From BS150m-G50 sp964517435 (GTDB lineage Bacteria > CAIWAD01 > BS150m-G50): a DNA stretch of 64,000 nt. The translations under genes and the position numbers were made by a program. A model generated the notes under the pieces. It saw only the letters and a list, made by a program, of their open reading frames with translations. It had not been told where the DNA came from and ran no database searches. The stretch is taken from NCBI GenBank assembly GCA_964517435.1, contig CAZFEC010000007.1:19974-83973 (forward strand), read 5' to 3'. This document shows positions 26,275 to 35,262 of this stretch, piece by piece (positions within the stretch are counted from its first letter, which is position 1; each line of letters begins with the position of its first letter).

Positions 26275-26370
26275 CTTTTTTATACGAAAAACCACCGTCT
26301 AAGGGTGAAAATCGCCTGGTTTTGCGGGCTATCTGCCGGATTTACAAGCGTTTATTCAGGTCCGACCCCC
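26275..26370 (-). repeat. Interspersed 96-bp element, copy 1 (GGTCCGACC box plus hairpin)
   Basis: The copy has a T-run and GAAAAAC (26286-26292) at one end, shared ACCACCGTCTAAG next to it, and TCAGGTCCGACCCCC at the other end. Copies with the same layout and length occur at 35294, 35436, 46149 and 63820. Here it lies directly upstream of the PorV-like gene. Confidence 0.8.
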
Positions 26371-26384
26371 GGTTACGCACATTA

Positions 26385-27023
26385 CTACTTCTTAACGGGG
26401 AGATAGAACCGCACATAGACTTTTGATACGGTTTCATAGTGAACCTCAGTATCCCACCAGGAGCCATCGCTGTCTACGGAATTACTGGCCAGCAGATACT
26501 TGACTCCCAGTTCCCCACCAAAGCTGAAGAAATCTGAAAAGAGATACTCGCCGCCAATGGTCGGCACCAGGAACGTTTCCCAGGTTTCTTCACGATCCTC
26601 TCCCTCATTCCATGTGTTGTAATCTACAGATCTAACGTGTTCGTAAATGATCCTGAAGCCGCCATAGAAATTGGTTTTCTGCCTGCGGGCCACTGAGAAG
26701 ATCCCCATTTGTACCCGGCGTCGTTCGAAGTCGCGTGAGGAATCATCTGATGCATCTTTTTCCCTGTCTTTATAAACAAATCCACCGGGCTCAAGCATGA
26801 AGTGCTTATGAATGTGAAGGGGAAAGTTGATCGGAATTGGTTCCCCAAGTTCCCCATAGTAAAAGTTATAATCATGCCAGTAGTATGGCACCTGAATACC
26901 AATTCCCATTCTAAACTGATGGCCTGATTGGGCGGTTGTTCCATCTGAATCCTCTTGAGCCAGTGCAGTGGTGGCAGCAGTCACAAGTCCGATAAACAGG
27001 AACAGGATGGCTGTACTTTTCAT
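26385..27023 (-). CDS. Exported beta-barrel-like protein
   Basis: A 212-residue protein with a signal peptide (MKSTAILFLFIGLVTAATTALAQ, cut after ALA). The rest alternates aromatic and polar residues in beta-strand fashion (QFRMGIGIQVPYYWHDYNFY, FGGELGVKYLLAS) and ends VYVRFYLPVKK, as in small outer-membrane barrels. Ribosome site AGGGGG lies upstream of the ATG. Sampled GC is about 43-48%, well below the core genes. It lies upstream of the PorV-like gene on the same strand with a repeat element between. No named family. Confidence 0.65.
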   Translation of the reverse strand: MKSTAILFLFIGLVTAATTALAQEDSDGTTAQSGHQFRMGIGIQVPYYWHDYNFYYGELGEPIPINFPLHIHKHFMLEPGGFVYKDREKDASDDSSRDFERRRVQMGIFSVARRQKTNFYGGFRIIYEHVRSVDYNTWNEGEDREETWETFLVPTIGGEYLFSDFFSFGGELGVKYLLASNSVDSDGSWWDTEVHYETVSKVYVRFYLPVKK

Positions 27024-27085
27024 TAGAAATTCCCCCTGAATTTAACGCGATTCCAGTTTGCTGATCGGATTTCCCATTGGTTGCC

Positions 27086-27706
27086 TCACCATAGGGACAG
27101 CATCACCCCCGCCAGTGTCCCGCCGGCATTCGCCAGCAGGTGCAGAATGACGGCCGGCAGCAGGCTGCCAGAGCTCTCCCGCTGCACACCGGCGATCACC
27201 CCCAGCGCGAAGGCGAAGATAACCGTGGCGATGACCTGCCCCGCGCCGGCCCCCAGAGCGGTGAGCGCCACATGCATCGCGCCGAAAAGCGCGGCGGCGG
27301 TCAGCACCGGCAGGCTGAAACGCGCGCCCGCCACCGTGAGACCGATTCCCCGCCACCGGTCGAGGGCGCCCTGGATCAGCCCCCGCATCAGCACCTCCTC
27401 CGCCACGCTGGCCAGGAACCAGATCAGGAGGATCTGCTGCAGCAGGGTGAGTTCGTCGAGCGCGCCCGCCTCCCCGCCCGGCAGCAGCGTGTTCACCAGC
27501 GTCAGACCGATGCCGAGCCCGAGCCCAACCGGCAGCAGCAGCACCCAGCGCAGGCGCCCCGCCCGGCGGAAGCCCCAGCGCCCCAGTCGCCCCCTGCCGA
27601 CGAGGAACATAATCAGCAGCGACAGCAGCAGCATGGCACCGTAGTTGATCAGAATCAGCAGCCAGAGGGGGGGAACGGTAGAGGTGGAGGCATCCATGGT
27701 GGCCAA
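27086..27706 (-). CDS. CPBP-family intramembrane metalloprotease
   Basis: A 206-residue membrane protein of the CAAX protease and bacteriocin-processing (CPBP/Abi) family. The three catalytic motifs are present in order: EExxxR as VAEEVLMRGLIQ, FxxxH as FGAMHVALTA and HxxxN as LHLLANAGG. About six hydrophobic helices surround them. The substrate is unknown; family members cleave prenylated proteins or maturing peptides or act in immunity. It is a stand-alone gene on the minus strand. Confidence 0.85.
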   Translation of the reverse strand: MATMDASTSTVPPLWLLILINYGAMLLLSLLIMFLVGRGRLGRWGFRRAGRLRWVLLLPVGLGLGIGLTLVNTLLPGGEAGALDELTLLQQILLIWFLASVAEEVLMRGLIQGALDRWRGIGLTVAGARFSLPVLTAAALFGAMHVALTALGAGAGQVIATVIFAFALGVIAGVQRESSGSLLPAVILHLLANAGGTLAGVMLSLW

Positions 27707-27755
27707 TTTACCGAGTTAATTGCCAGATAAACATGTGCTTAGTTTTAGAATAAGC

Positions 27756-27808
27756 AGTTTTTCCAGTTAATCCCCGGAAAAACAAAACCTTAATTTGGTC
27801 CGACCCCG
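27756..27808. repeat. Hairpin and GGTCCGACCCCG box between minus-strand genes
   Basis: GTTTTTCC ... GGAAAAAC forms a stem around an 11-base loop, followed by TAATTTGGTCCGACCCCG (27791-27808), whose reverse complement is the same box as at 61861. The box ends 1 base before the stop of the next minus-strand gene. Read on the minus strand it follows that gene and may act as its terminator. Confidence 0.65.
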
Positions 27809-27809
27809 A

Positions 27810-28190
27810 TCATGACTTCGAGTGCTTGCCGAAGTAGACCGACCAGAGGATGGTGATACCGGCCAGGATCAGCACCGCCGGGATCAGGGCGATACCGAGC
27901 TTGATCAGCTTGCCCAACCCACCCAGCAGCAGCAGGATACCGATGATGATCCAGAAGCCCTCGACCTTCAGACCGGCGATTTTACGGGCCAGTTGCACGC
28001 CGAGTGTAATCAAACCCACTCCCAGCAGCCCGACGCCGGCGGTGAGACCGGCGATGAAGACGATACCGATCCAGATGAAGAAGAGCGCCCAGCCGGTCAT
28101 CCGCAGCTTGTGGGCCAGACCGTTCTCAACGACGACTTCCAGATCCTCCGGATCCTGGGGAGGTGCGGAGTAGAATTCCTGTTCTGCCAT
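27810..28190 (-). CDS. Small multi-helix membrane protein
   Basis: A 126-residue protein. The first 30 residues are acidic and cytoplasm-like (EFYSAPPQDPEDLEVVVENG). Then come four hydrophobic segments (WALFFIWIGIVFIAGLTAGV, LLGVGLITLGVQLA, FWIIIGILLLLGGLGKL, ALIPAVLILAGITILW). GAAAGGA precedes the ATG. The pattern resembles small LiaF/DUF-type membrane proteins but is not diagnostic. It is separated from the sensor kinase gene by 60 bases. Confidence 0.65.
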   Translation of the reverse strand: MAEQEFYSAPPQDPEDLEVVVENGLAHKLRMTGWALFFIWIGIVFIAGLTAGVGLLGVGLITLGVQLARKIAGLKVEGFWIIIGILLLLGGLGKLIKLGIALIPAVLILAGITILWSVYFGKHSKS

Positions 28191-28250
28191 TCTGTATCCT
28201 TTCGTGAAACATTGTCGGATCCGGAAACCGGCGCCCGCTCCGCACCGGCC

Positions 28251-30221
28251 CTACTGTTCCTTCTCCAGCACTTCCTTCACCTTCTCGGCCAGGCCGATGC
28301 GGGTGAACGGTTTCTGGATGAACTCGAGTCCCGACTCCAGAATGCCGTGACGCACGATGGCGTCGTCGGTGTAGCCGGAGAAGTAGAGTATCCGCAGGTT
28401 CTGCTTGAGAGCGGACAGCTTATGAGCCACATCCGGACCGCTCATATGCGGCATCACCACATCGGTCAGCAGCAGATCCACCCCGCCCTGCTTCTCGAAG
28501 ATCGCCAGCGCCTCGTCGCCGTTGGCGGCGGCCAGTACCTCGTAGCCGAAACTCGCCAGCGAACTCTGGGTGATCCGCCGCACCTCGTCATCATCCTCCA
28601 CCAGCAGGATGGTTGCGTCTCCCTTCAGGTTCCCGGCGTCTACCGGGCGCCGCTCCCGCTCTTCCGCCTGCTCGCCGGCCTGCGGCAGATAGATCTTGAA
28701 GGTGGTGCCGAGACCGCCCTCGCTGTAAACATAGATGTAGCCTTCGTTCTGTTTGACGATGCCGTAGACGGTCGCCAGGCCGAGGCCGGTCCCCTTCTCC
28801 AGACCCTTGGTCGTGAAGAAAGGCTCGAAGATATGCGAGGCGGTCTCCGCATCCATACCGACGCCGTTGTCGCTGATCGCCAGCTGGATGTAGCTGCCCG
28901 GTTTGCATTCGCGATGGATGCGGAGGTATGCGTCGTCGAATTCAAAGCTGCTCGTCTCGAGGGAGAGGATGCCGCCGAGCGGCATCGCGTCGCGTGCGTT
29001 CACCGCGATGTTCATGATGATCTGTTCCATCTGGCCCGGGTCGATGAAAACCGGCTTCAGATCGGACGCCAGCTGTTCGCGGATCTCGATATCCTCACCC
29101 AGCAGCCGCCGGAGCATCTTGCTCTGATCGTTGATCAGGCTGTTCAGGTCCAGGATCTGCGGCTGGCTGATCTGTTTGCGGCTGAAGGCCAGCAGCTGGC
29201 TGGTCATACGACTCGCCCTTTCGCCCGCCTGGTGGATCTGTTCGATCGGCTCCCGCAGTTTGGGCGCGAGGTTCTGACTGCTGAGCAGATCGCAGTAACC
29301 GTTGATCACCGTCAGCAGGTTGTTGAAGTCATGCGCCACGCCGCCGGCCAGCTGCCCGACCGCCTCCATCTTCTGCGCCTGCCGCAGCTGCGCCTCCAGC
29401 AGCTTGCGTTCCGTGATGTCGCGTATGATACCCTGCGTGGCGATACCGTCCTTGTACTTGAGGTAGGTGATATCCACTTCCACCTGAACCTCGTCCCCTT
29501 CCGTCGTCAGAGCCGTGAATTCATACTTGGTCGTCTGATCCTGCCGTGGCAGGGACTTCAAGTACGCCCGCAACTCGTCCCGGCTCTGCGGTGCAACCAG
29601 TTTCATTTCATTGAAACCGGGTGCTTTGAGTTCCGCATCCGTGATTTTGAAGAGCTGCCGGAAGCGTTCGTTCACTACTTCGAAGCGATGGTTGAAGAAG
29701 AGATAGATGGCGTCGCCGGAATGCTGGATGAGATTGCGGTATTTCTCTTCGCTCTGCTGCAGGGCGGTGGCGGCCTGTTTCTTCTCGGTGATGTCGCGAC
29801 TGATGCCGACGACGCCGATCAGTTTGTCGTCGCTGTCGATGATGGGCGATTTCGAGGTCTCCATGGAGAGCAGCTGGCCGTTGGGCAGCTCGCTCTCATC
29901 CACATAGACGATGGTCTGCCGCGATTCCAGCACCTGGCGGTCGCGCTCGTTGAAAAGTTCCGCCAGTTCCGGCGGGCAGAGGTCGTAGTCGGTTTTGCCG
30001 ATTATCTCGGTGGTGTTGAGTCCGTAGAATTGGGCGAAAGCTGGATTGCAGTTGCGATAGACTCCCCGTACATCCTTGTAGAACAGGACATCCCGCACTG
30101 AATTGAGAATGCCGCGGAAGAACTGCTGCGTTTCCTCGTAGGCGAGTTGCAGCTGATCAAGTTCGCCCCGCAGCCGTTCGTTCTCCTGCTCGAGTCGTTT
30201 GAGGTTCGGTTTGTCGTCCAT
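28251..30221 (-). CDS. PAS-PAS hybrid histidine kinase with receiver domain
   Basis: A 656-residue cytosolic sensor kinase without membrane segments. A coiled coil (residues 8-36) is followed by PAS 1 (about 35-150, FYKDVRGVYRNCNPAFAQFY) and PAS 2 (about 158-275). The dimerisation helix has phospho-acceptor H297 (LAGGVAHDFNNLLT). The ATPase has NIAVNARDAMP, ISDNGVGMD and KGTGLGLATVYGIVK. The receiver domain has ILLVEDDDEVRR and phospho-acceptor D587 (LLLTDVVMP). This type often passes phosphate to an internal receiver. The ATG at 30221 has AGGGG 7 bases upstream. An HD-GYP regulator is encoded nearby on the same strand, a possible partner. Confidence 0.93.
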   Translation of the reverse strand: MDDKPNLKRLEQENERLRGELDQLQLAYEETQQFFRGILNSVRDVLFYKDVRGVYRNCNPAFAQFYGLNTTEIIGKTDYDLCPPELAELFNERDRQVLESRQTIVYVDESELPNGQLLSMETSKSPIIDSDDKLIGVVGISRDITEKKQAATALQQSEEKYRNLIQHSGDAIYLFFNHRFEVVNERFRQLFKITDAELKAPGFNEMKLVAPQSRDELRAYLKSLPRQDQTTKYEFTALTTEGDEVQVEVDITYLKYKDGIATQGIIRDITERKLLEAQLRQAQKMEAVGQLAGGVAHDFNNLLTVINGYCDLLSSQNLAPKLREPIEQIHQAGERASRMTSQLLAFSRKQISQPQILDLNSLINDQSKMLRRLLGEDIEIREQLASDLKPVFIDPGQMEQIIMNIAVNARDAMPLGGILSLETSSFEFDDAYLRIHRECKPGSYIQLAISDNGVGMDAETASHIFEPFFTTKGLEKGTGLGLATVYGIVKQNEGYIYVYSEGGLGTTFKIYLPQAGEQAEERERRPVDAGNLKGDATILLVEDDDEVRRITQSSLASFGYEVLAAANGDEALAIFEKQGGVDLLLTDVVMPHMSGPDVAHKLSALKQNLRILYFSGYTDDAIVRHGILESGLEFIQKPFTRIGLAEKVKEVLEKEQ

Positions 30222-30427
30222 GCCCACCCCTGGCTTGACTATCCGGCAGTGTTGATCGCATAACCTTACGAATCTATATCCGGTTATTCAATAGCGAGAG
30301 TTGTTATCCGCGGCACGACGGGTCAGGGGGCTCAGAGGCGGTGGCGATGATATCCGGTTTTTCTTGATGCCTTTATGACGGCGAATGAGTTTCATTTATT
30401 CACTCAGAATCACATTCCCATGCCAGT

Positions 30428-31324
30428 ATGTTGACCGGACCGAAACTACGCCGACCGCTTTTCCTGGTTTTCTTCGCAGCCTATGCGCTCTACCTGGCCT
30501 ACCTGCCGCTGCAGGAGCGGTTCCACTCCCGGGAACCGGCACCGCCCCCCGCCGGCTTCTGGCGGGCCGCCTCCGCAGACGATCTCCTGAACAAGCTGGC
30601 CCGCTACGGGCTTGCCGATCCCCGGCCGGAACGCCCGTTGCCGCAGCGACTGCTGCACAGCATCGCTTTCGACTTCCGCGACATCGAACCGATAGATGTG
30701 CGCAAACGGGCGTTCTGCGACATGCTGGCGCCGCAGGTGCTGCTGCTCAACCGCCGCGTTCAACACCAGCGGGCAAGCTACCTGGCGCTGTGTGAGAAAC
30801 TGCCGGCCGGCAGCACCGATGATTCCGCGGCGGTGGCCACCCGTCTGACGCGGTCGGAGCTGTACCTGCTGGAGCGCCTGCGCAAGCGGTATCGCACGCA
30901 ACGGCACGACTGGCTGCTGGACCGTATGCAGCCGATTCCGCCCAGTCTGGTACTGGCGCAGGCGGCGCTGGAGTCGGCCTGGGGCTCTTCCCGTTTCGCG
31001 CGGGAGGGGAACAACCTCTTCGGTATCTGGACCTGGGGCAAGGGGGGCATGCTGCCGCAGGCGCGGCAACCGGGCAAGGGGCACCGGGTGGCGTCCTTCT
31101 ACACGATCCTGGCGGGAATCGAGCGCTATTTCGAGCTGCTGAACACCTTCCCCAGCTATGCGGAATTCCGCCGCCAGCGTAAACAGCAGGCCGATCCCCT
31201 GCAGCTCGCAAACTGTCTCGGGAATTATTCCGCCCGGGGGGATGAGTATGGGCGCACATTGCGGGGGATTATTCGCTACAACCGGCTGACCCGCTACGAT
31301 TCGCTGCAGCTTGTGCTGAATTAG
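30428..31324 (+). CDS. Bax-like N-acetylglucosaminidase, membrane-anchored
   Basis: A 298-residue peptidoglycan hydrolase-type protein. An N-terminal membrane anchor (LFLVFFAAYALYLAYLPL) is followed by the glucosaminidase domain in the C-terminal half. PPSLVLAQAALESAWGSSRF contains the catalytic glutamate (LES), followed by GNNLFGIWTWG, and then AGIERYFELLNTFPSYAEFR and YSARGDEYGRTLRGIIRYNRL, as in E. coli Bax. Its stop overlaps the stop of the converging HD-GYP gene by 4 bases. Confidence 0.88.
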   Translation: MLTGPKLRRPLFLVFFAAYALYLAYLPLQERFHSREPAPPPAGFWRAASADDLLNKLARYGLADPRPERPLPQRLLHSIAFDFRDIEPIDVRKRAFCDMLAPQVLLLNRRVQHQRASYLALCEKLPAGSTDDSAAVATRLTRSELYLLERLRKRYRTQRHDWLLDRMQPIPPSLVLAQAALESAWGSSRFAREGNNLFGIWTWGKGGMLPQARQPGKGHRVASFYTILAGIERYFELLNTFPSYAEFRRQRKQQADPLQLANCLGNYSARGDEYGRTLRGIIRYNRLTRYDSLQLVLN

Positions 31325-32457
31325 CCAAGTTGTGCGAAGTTGAGCTGCTTCGAATCGACCGACAACTCATCGGCGAACGATTCGCCGATCTCCAGCACCG
31401 CGTCGAGCGATTTGAGGAAGAGATCGACCAGCTCCGGATCGAGGTGCTCGCCCGCCGAGTCCCGCAGAATCTGTACCGTCTCGCGGACGGTGAAAGCCCG
31501 CTTGTAGATCCGCTCGGTCAGCAGCGCGTCAAAAACATCCGCCACCGCTACGATACGGCCGGGGAGGGGGATCTCCTCCTTCATTAGACCGTAGGGATAG
31601 CCGGAGCCGTCCCACCGTTCGTGGTGACTGATGGCGATAGTGTGCGCCAGCTCGATCAGATCCGACTCGGAGTTGGCCAGAATGCGGGCGCCGATTTCGG
31701 TATGCCGCTTCATTACTTCGAATTCTTCCGGTGTCAGGCGGCTCGGCTTCAGGAGGATCGCGTCGGGGATCCCCAGCTTGCCGACATCGTGCATCGGGCT
31801 GGCGTGGCGGATCAGATTGATCTCGTTTTCAGATAAACTGCAGCTCCTCGCCAGCAGTTCTGAATAGCGGCTCATCCGCTTGATGTGATTGCTGGTCTCG
31901 TTGTCCCGGAATTCCGCCGCCACCGACAGGCGATAGATGGAATCGTAGTAGGTCTGTTCGATGCGGTGCTGGCTTTCCTGCAGCTCCGTCACCGCCTGCT
32001 CCAGCTCCTGCGTGCGTTCCGCCACCCGCTTCTCCAGCGTCGCCTTGTCCTGCTTCAGGTTATCCTGGTAACTCTTGATCAGCAGGAGGTTCTTGACGCG
32101 CGTGTGTACTTCGGTGAGGTCGAAGGGCTTGAAGATGAAATCTTCCGCGCCCAGCTGCAGGCCGGTCACCCGGTTGCGGGTATCGGCCAGACCGGTCAGG
32201 AAGACGATCGGAATGCGGGAGGATTTCGGGTCGGCTTTCAGCCGCCGGCAGACTTCGTAGCCATCCATCTCCGGCATGACCACATCGAGCAGGATCAGGT
32301 CCGGCTGGAACTCTACCACCTTCTCCAGCGCTTCCAGCCCGTTGCCGGCCAGCTCGATGATATAGCCCTCGTCCTGCAGGAAATCCTGCAGCATTTCCGC
32401 GTTGTTGATAGCATCTTCAACCACCAGAATGCGATGATTGGCTGTGGGCTCGCTCAT
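31321..32457 (-). CDS. Response regulator with HD-GYP domain (cyclic di-GMP phosphodiesterase type)
   Basis: A 378-residue cytosolic regulator. The receiver domain (1-125) has phospho-acceptor D58 in LILLDVVMPEMDGYEVCRRL. A coiled-coil linker (130-170) leads to the HD-GYP domain, with HDVGKLGIPD at 223-232 and HHERWDGSGYP at 278-288. These are the residues that hold the metal centre and define cyclic di-GMP hydrolysis in the RpfG family. All are intact, so catalytic activity is likely. The neighbouring hybrid kinase (28251-30221) is a candidate cognate sensor. Confidence 0.93.
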   Translation of the reverse strand: MSEPTANHRILVVEDAINNAEMLQDFLQDEGYIIELAGNGLEALEKVVEFQPDLILLDVVMPEMDGYEVCRRLKADPKSSRIPIVFLTGLADTRNRVTGLQLGAEDFIFKPFDLTEVHTRVKNLLLIKSYQDNLKQDKATLEKRVAERTQELEQAVTELQESQHRIEQTYYDSIYRLSVAAEFRDNETSNHIKRMSRYSELLARSCSLSENEINLIRHASPMHDVGKLGIPDAILLKPSRLTPEEFEVMKRHTEIGARILANSESDLIELAHTIAISHHERWDGSGYPYGLMKEEIPLPGRIVAVADVFDALLTERIYKRAFTVRETVQILRDSAGEHLDPELVDLFLKSLDAVLEIGESFADELSVDSKQLNFAQLG

Positions 32458-32939
32458 AATTGTCCGACACCTGCCGGTTGGAAACCTGTGCCGGCTTCAG
32501 TCAACCGGAGTAAATGTTGATCTACAGTATTTCCCAGTTGAAATGTCCCGACAGTTCATGACATTTCGGGAAATACTATTTAGTGATGTCCACAGCTCCT
32601 TATACATGGGGTCATTTTGCGTGAGCATCACTATATCTGGGCACTGTAAGAGACCGATAGCTTGAGAGACAGCGTGAAGAACAACGCTGTTCACCCATTC
32701 ATATCGACAAACGGTAACGCCATCTTCATCTTTTGCGTTTGAGGGGACTGATTTTCCTTAATCCGGTATCCATCATTGTCCTTTCCTGATTGTGGAGGGG
32801 ATTTTGCTTGAGAGAGAGGGGGCTTGGCTTGTACATTAATTTCTCATTATCAAGATTCCAGCGGCCGTTCCAAGCGGCCACCGCCGGCACCCTCTTGACC
32901 GGCGGCCAGTGACAGGAAACCTGTAAAACGGGAAATGCT
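32458..32939. other. 482-base gene-free region upstream of nfnA, with a compound palindrome
   Basis: Contains the palindrome 32526-32577 and, further on, AT-rich sequence that could hold the nfnA promoter, but I see no convincing -35/-10 pair. Short open frames here show no coding character. The last 40 bases carry a weak ribosome site (GGGAAATGCT) before the nfnA ATG. Confidence 0.6.
32526..32577. repeat. Compound palindrome with AGTATTTCCC/GGGAAATACT ends
   Basis: The outer stem is AGTATTTCCC (32526-32535) with GGGAAATACT (32568-32577), a perfect 10-bp match. The inner stem is GAAATGTC (32540-32547) with GACATTTC (32560-32567), also perfect. The same AGTATTTC/GAAATACT ends bound a palindrome at 50306-50356, and a variant is at 24420-24468. 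Confidence 0.85.
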
Positions 32940-33773
32940 ATGTACAAGATTATTAAGGCACGCTTCCTCTCCGAAGATGTGAAACACTTCGTCATCGACG
33001 CTCCCAAGATCGCGGCCAAGCAGAAGCCGGGTCAGTTCGTCATCATCCGGGTGAATGAAACCGGTGAACGGATCCCGTTGACCATCGCCGGCAGCGATCC
33101 CGACCAGGGGATCATCGAGCTGATTGTGCAGGGAATCGGCAAGACCACCAAGGTGCTGAACCAGCTGGAGAGCGGCGACGAGATCCGCGACCTGGTGGGA
33201 CCGCTCGGCCTTTCCTCCGAGATAGAGAACTTCGGTCACGCCGTTTCCATCGGGGGCGGGGTCGGCACCGCGATCGCCCTTCCGACCGCAGTCGCGCTCA
33301 AGGAGGCAGGCAACAAGGTCACTTCGATTATCGGCGCCCGCACCAGGGACCTGGTGATCCTCGAGGAGGAGATGAAAGCGAAGGTCGATGTCACGCACAT
33401 CTGCACCGATGACGGCAGCTACGGCTTCCACGGCTTCGTCACCGCCAAGCTGCAGGAGATGATCGACAACGGCGAACAGATCGATTACGTGCTGGCGATC
33501 GGCCCGATTCCGATGATGAAGTTCGTCAGCGAGATAACGCGCAAGTACGGCATCAAGACGGTAGTCAGTCTCAATCCCATCATGGTGGACGGCACCGGTA
33601 TGTGCGGCGGCTGCCGGGTGACGGTAGGCGGGGAAACCAGGTTCGCCTGCGTGGACGGGCCGGAGTTCGACGGTCACACGGTCGACTTCGACGAATTGAC
33701 GATGCGTAACAGCACCTATCTCCACGAGGAGAAGTGCTCCCTGGACGCGCTGATCGAAACCATCGAGAAGTGA
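32940..33773 (+). CDS. nfnA: NfnA/SudB-type FAD and [2Fe-2S] oxidoreductase subunit
   Basis: Small subunit of NADH-dependent ferredoxin:NADP+ oxidoreductase (electron bifurcation), also annotated as sulfide dehydrogenase subunit B. It has 277 residues. The FAD domain has KPGQFVIIRVNETGERIPLT. The NAD-binding domain has AVSIGGGVGTAIALP. A C-terminal cysteine cluster, GTGMCGGCRVTVGG followed by RFACVDGPEFDGH, holds the iron-sulfur centre. The next gene is the partner subunit 43 bases downstream. Confidence 0.92.
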   Translation: MYKIIKARFLSEDVKHFVIDAPKIAAKQKPGQFVIIRVNETGERIPLTIAGSDPDQGIIELIVQGIGKTTKVLNQLESGDEIRDLVGPLGLSSEIENFGHAVSIGGGVGTAIALPTAVALKEAGNKVTSIIGARTRDLVILEEEMKAKVDVTHICTDDGSYGFHGFVTAKLQEMIDNGEQIDYVLAIGPIPMMKFVSEITRKYGIKTVVSLNPIMVDGTGMCGGCRVTVGGETRFACVDGPEFDGHTVDFDELTMRNSTYLHEEKCSLDALIETIEK

Positions 33774-33816
33774 CGGATTCTGAAGATACAGACCTCGATC
33801 AACGAAAGGAACCGGC

Positions 33817-35259
33817 ATGGCATTCGTTTACGATCCTGACATGAAAGCCAAAGACAGGATGAAAATTCCCCGGCAATCGATGCCGGAGCAGGATCCCCAG
33901 CAGCGCAACAAGAATTTCGAAGAGGTCAATTACGGATTCGGCGAGGAGGCGGCCCGCACCGAGGCGATACGCTGTCTCGACTGTAATCCGCCCAAGTGTG
34001 TGCCCGGTTGCCCGGTTAACATCGACATCCCCGCCTTCATCAAGATGATCGCCGCCGGTCAGCATCTGCAGGCCGCGGCCAAACTGAAGGAAGACAACAG
34101 CCTGCCGGCGGTCTGCGGCCGCGTCTGCCCCCAGGAGGAACAGTGCGAACAGCTCTGCATCCTCGGCAAGAAGGGGGATCCGGTCTCGGTCGGACGGCTG
34201 GAACGCTTCGCCGCCGACTGGGAGCTGCAGTACAGCACCGCCGAGGTGAAGCCGGTAGCGCGGAAAAGCGGACGCAAGATCGCCATCGTGGGTGGCGGTC
34301 CTTCCGGCCTGGCCTGCGCCGGTGACCTGGTCAAGAATGGTCACGAGGTGCATGTTTTCGAAGCGCTGCATGATATCGGCGGCGTGCTGATCTACGGCAT
34401 CCCGGAATTTCGTTTGCCGAAGGACATCGTCCGGCGCGAAGTGGACAACCTGGCCGCCGCGGGTGTGCATTTTCACACCAACGCGGTGATCGGCAAGCTG
34501 GACACGATCGACGAACTGATGGAGGAAAGCGGTTTCGATGCCGTCTTTATCGGCGTCGGCGCGGGGCTGCCCTACTTCATGAACATCCCCGGTGAGAATC
34601 TCATCGGTATCTACAGCGCTAACGAGTATCTGACCCGGGTCAACCTGATGAAGGCCTACAACTTCCCCGATGCGGACACGCCGATGCTCGATTTGAAGGG
34701 GAGGAATGTCGCCGTAGTCGGGGGCGGCAACACCGCTATGGACGGCGTGCGGACGGCGCTGCGGCTCGGTGCGAAGAACGCCTACCTGCTCTACCGCCGC
34801 TCCGACAGCGAGATGCCGGCGCGCGATGAGGAGATCCATCACGCCAAGGAAGAAGGAGTGCAGTTCCTGATGCTGCAGGCCCCGGTGGAGTACGTTGCCG
34901 ATGAGAGCGGCCGCGTCTGCAAAGCCCGTGTGATCAAGATGGAGCTGGGCGAGCCGGACGATTCCGGCCGGCGGCGACCGCATCCGGTGGAGGGCTCCGA
35001 ATACGAACTCGATATCGACGCGGTGGTGGTGGCGATCGGCAACGGCAGCAACCCGCTCCTGGCGCAGACTACACCCGACCTGCAGTTCAATAAGTGGGGC
35101 AATATCGTGGCGGAGGAAGAGACCATGCGCACCAGCAAAAAGGGTGTCTTCGCCGGCGGCGATATCGTTACCGGTGGTGCGACGGTGATCCTGGCCATGG
35201 GTGCCGGTCGCGTGGCCGCCCGTTCCATCGAACAATATCTCGAAGATGGGAATTGGTAG
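33817..35259 (+). CDS. nfnB: NfnB / NADPH-dependent glutamate synthase small-chain-like oxidoreductase
   Basis: Large subunit of the Nfn transhydrogenase, homologous to the glutamate synthase beta chain. It has 480 residues. N-terminal cysteines for two [4Fe-4S] clusters are CLDCNPPKCVPGCPVNIDIP and CGRVCPQEEQCEQLC. The FAD-binding Rossmann motif is AIVGGGPSGLACAGDL and the NADPH-binding motif is VAVVGGGNTAMDGVRTA. The C-terminal GVFAGGDIVTGGATVILAMG is the second FAD motif. GAAAGGA precedes the ATG. No glutamate synthase large chain is nearby, and pairing with nfnA favours Nfn. Confidence 0.92.
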   Translation: MAFVYDPDMKAKDRMKIPRQSMPEQDPQQRNKNFEEVNYGFGEEAARTEAIRCLDCNPPKCVPGCPVNIDIPAFIKMIAAGQHLQAAAKLKEDNSLPAVCGRVCPQEEQCEQLCILGKKGDPVSVGRLERFAADWELQYSTAEVKPVARKSGRKIAIVGGGPSGLACAGDLVKNGHEVHVFEALHDIGGVLIYGIPEFRLPKDIVRREVDNLAAAGVHFHTNAVIGKLDTIDELMEESGFDAVFIGVGAGLPYFMNIPGENLIGIYSANEYLTRVNLMKAYNFPDADTPMLDLKGRNVAVVGGGNTAMDGVRTALRLGAKNAYLLYRRSDSEMPARDEEIHHAKEEGVQFLMLQAPVEYVADESGRVCKARVIKMELGEPDDSGRRRPHPVEGSEYELDIDAVVVAIGNGSNPLLAQTTPDLQFNKWGNIVAEEETMRTSKKGVFAGGDIVTGGATVILAMGAGRVAARSIEQYLEDGNW

Positions 35260-35262
35260 GAA

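Noticed and set aside
27086..27706. CPBP protease as part of a phage-defence or bacteriocin locus
   Set aside because: The family can act in immunity, but no toxin, peptide precursor or defence gene is adjacent.
27822..30101. A 759-codon open frame on the plus strand opposite the hybrid kinase
   Set aside because: It mirrors the minus-strand kinase and membrane genes, which have clear domains; GC-rich genes often leave long antisense frames open. No family resemblance in its translation.
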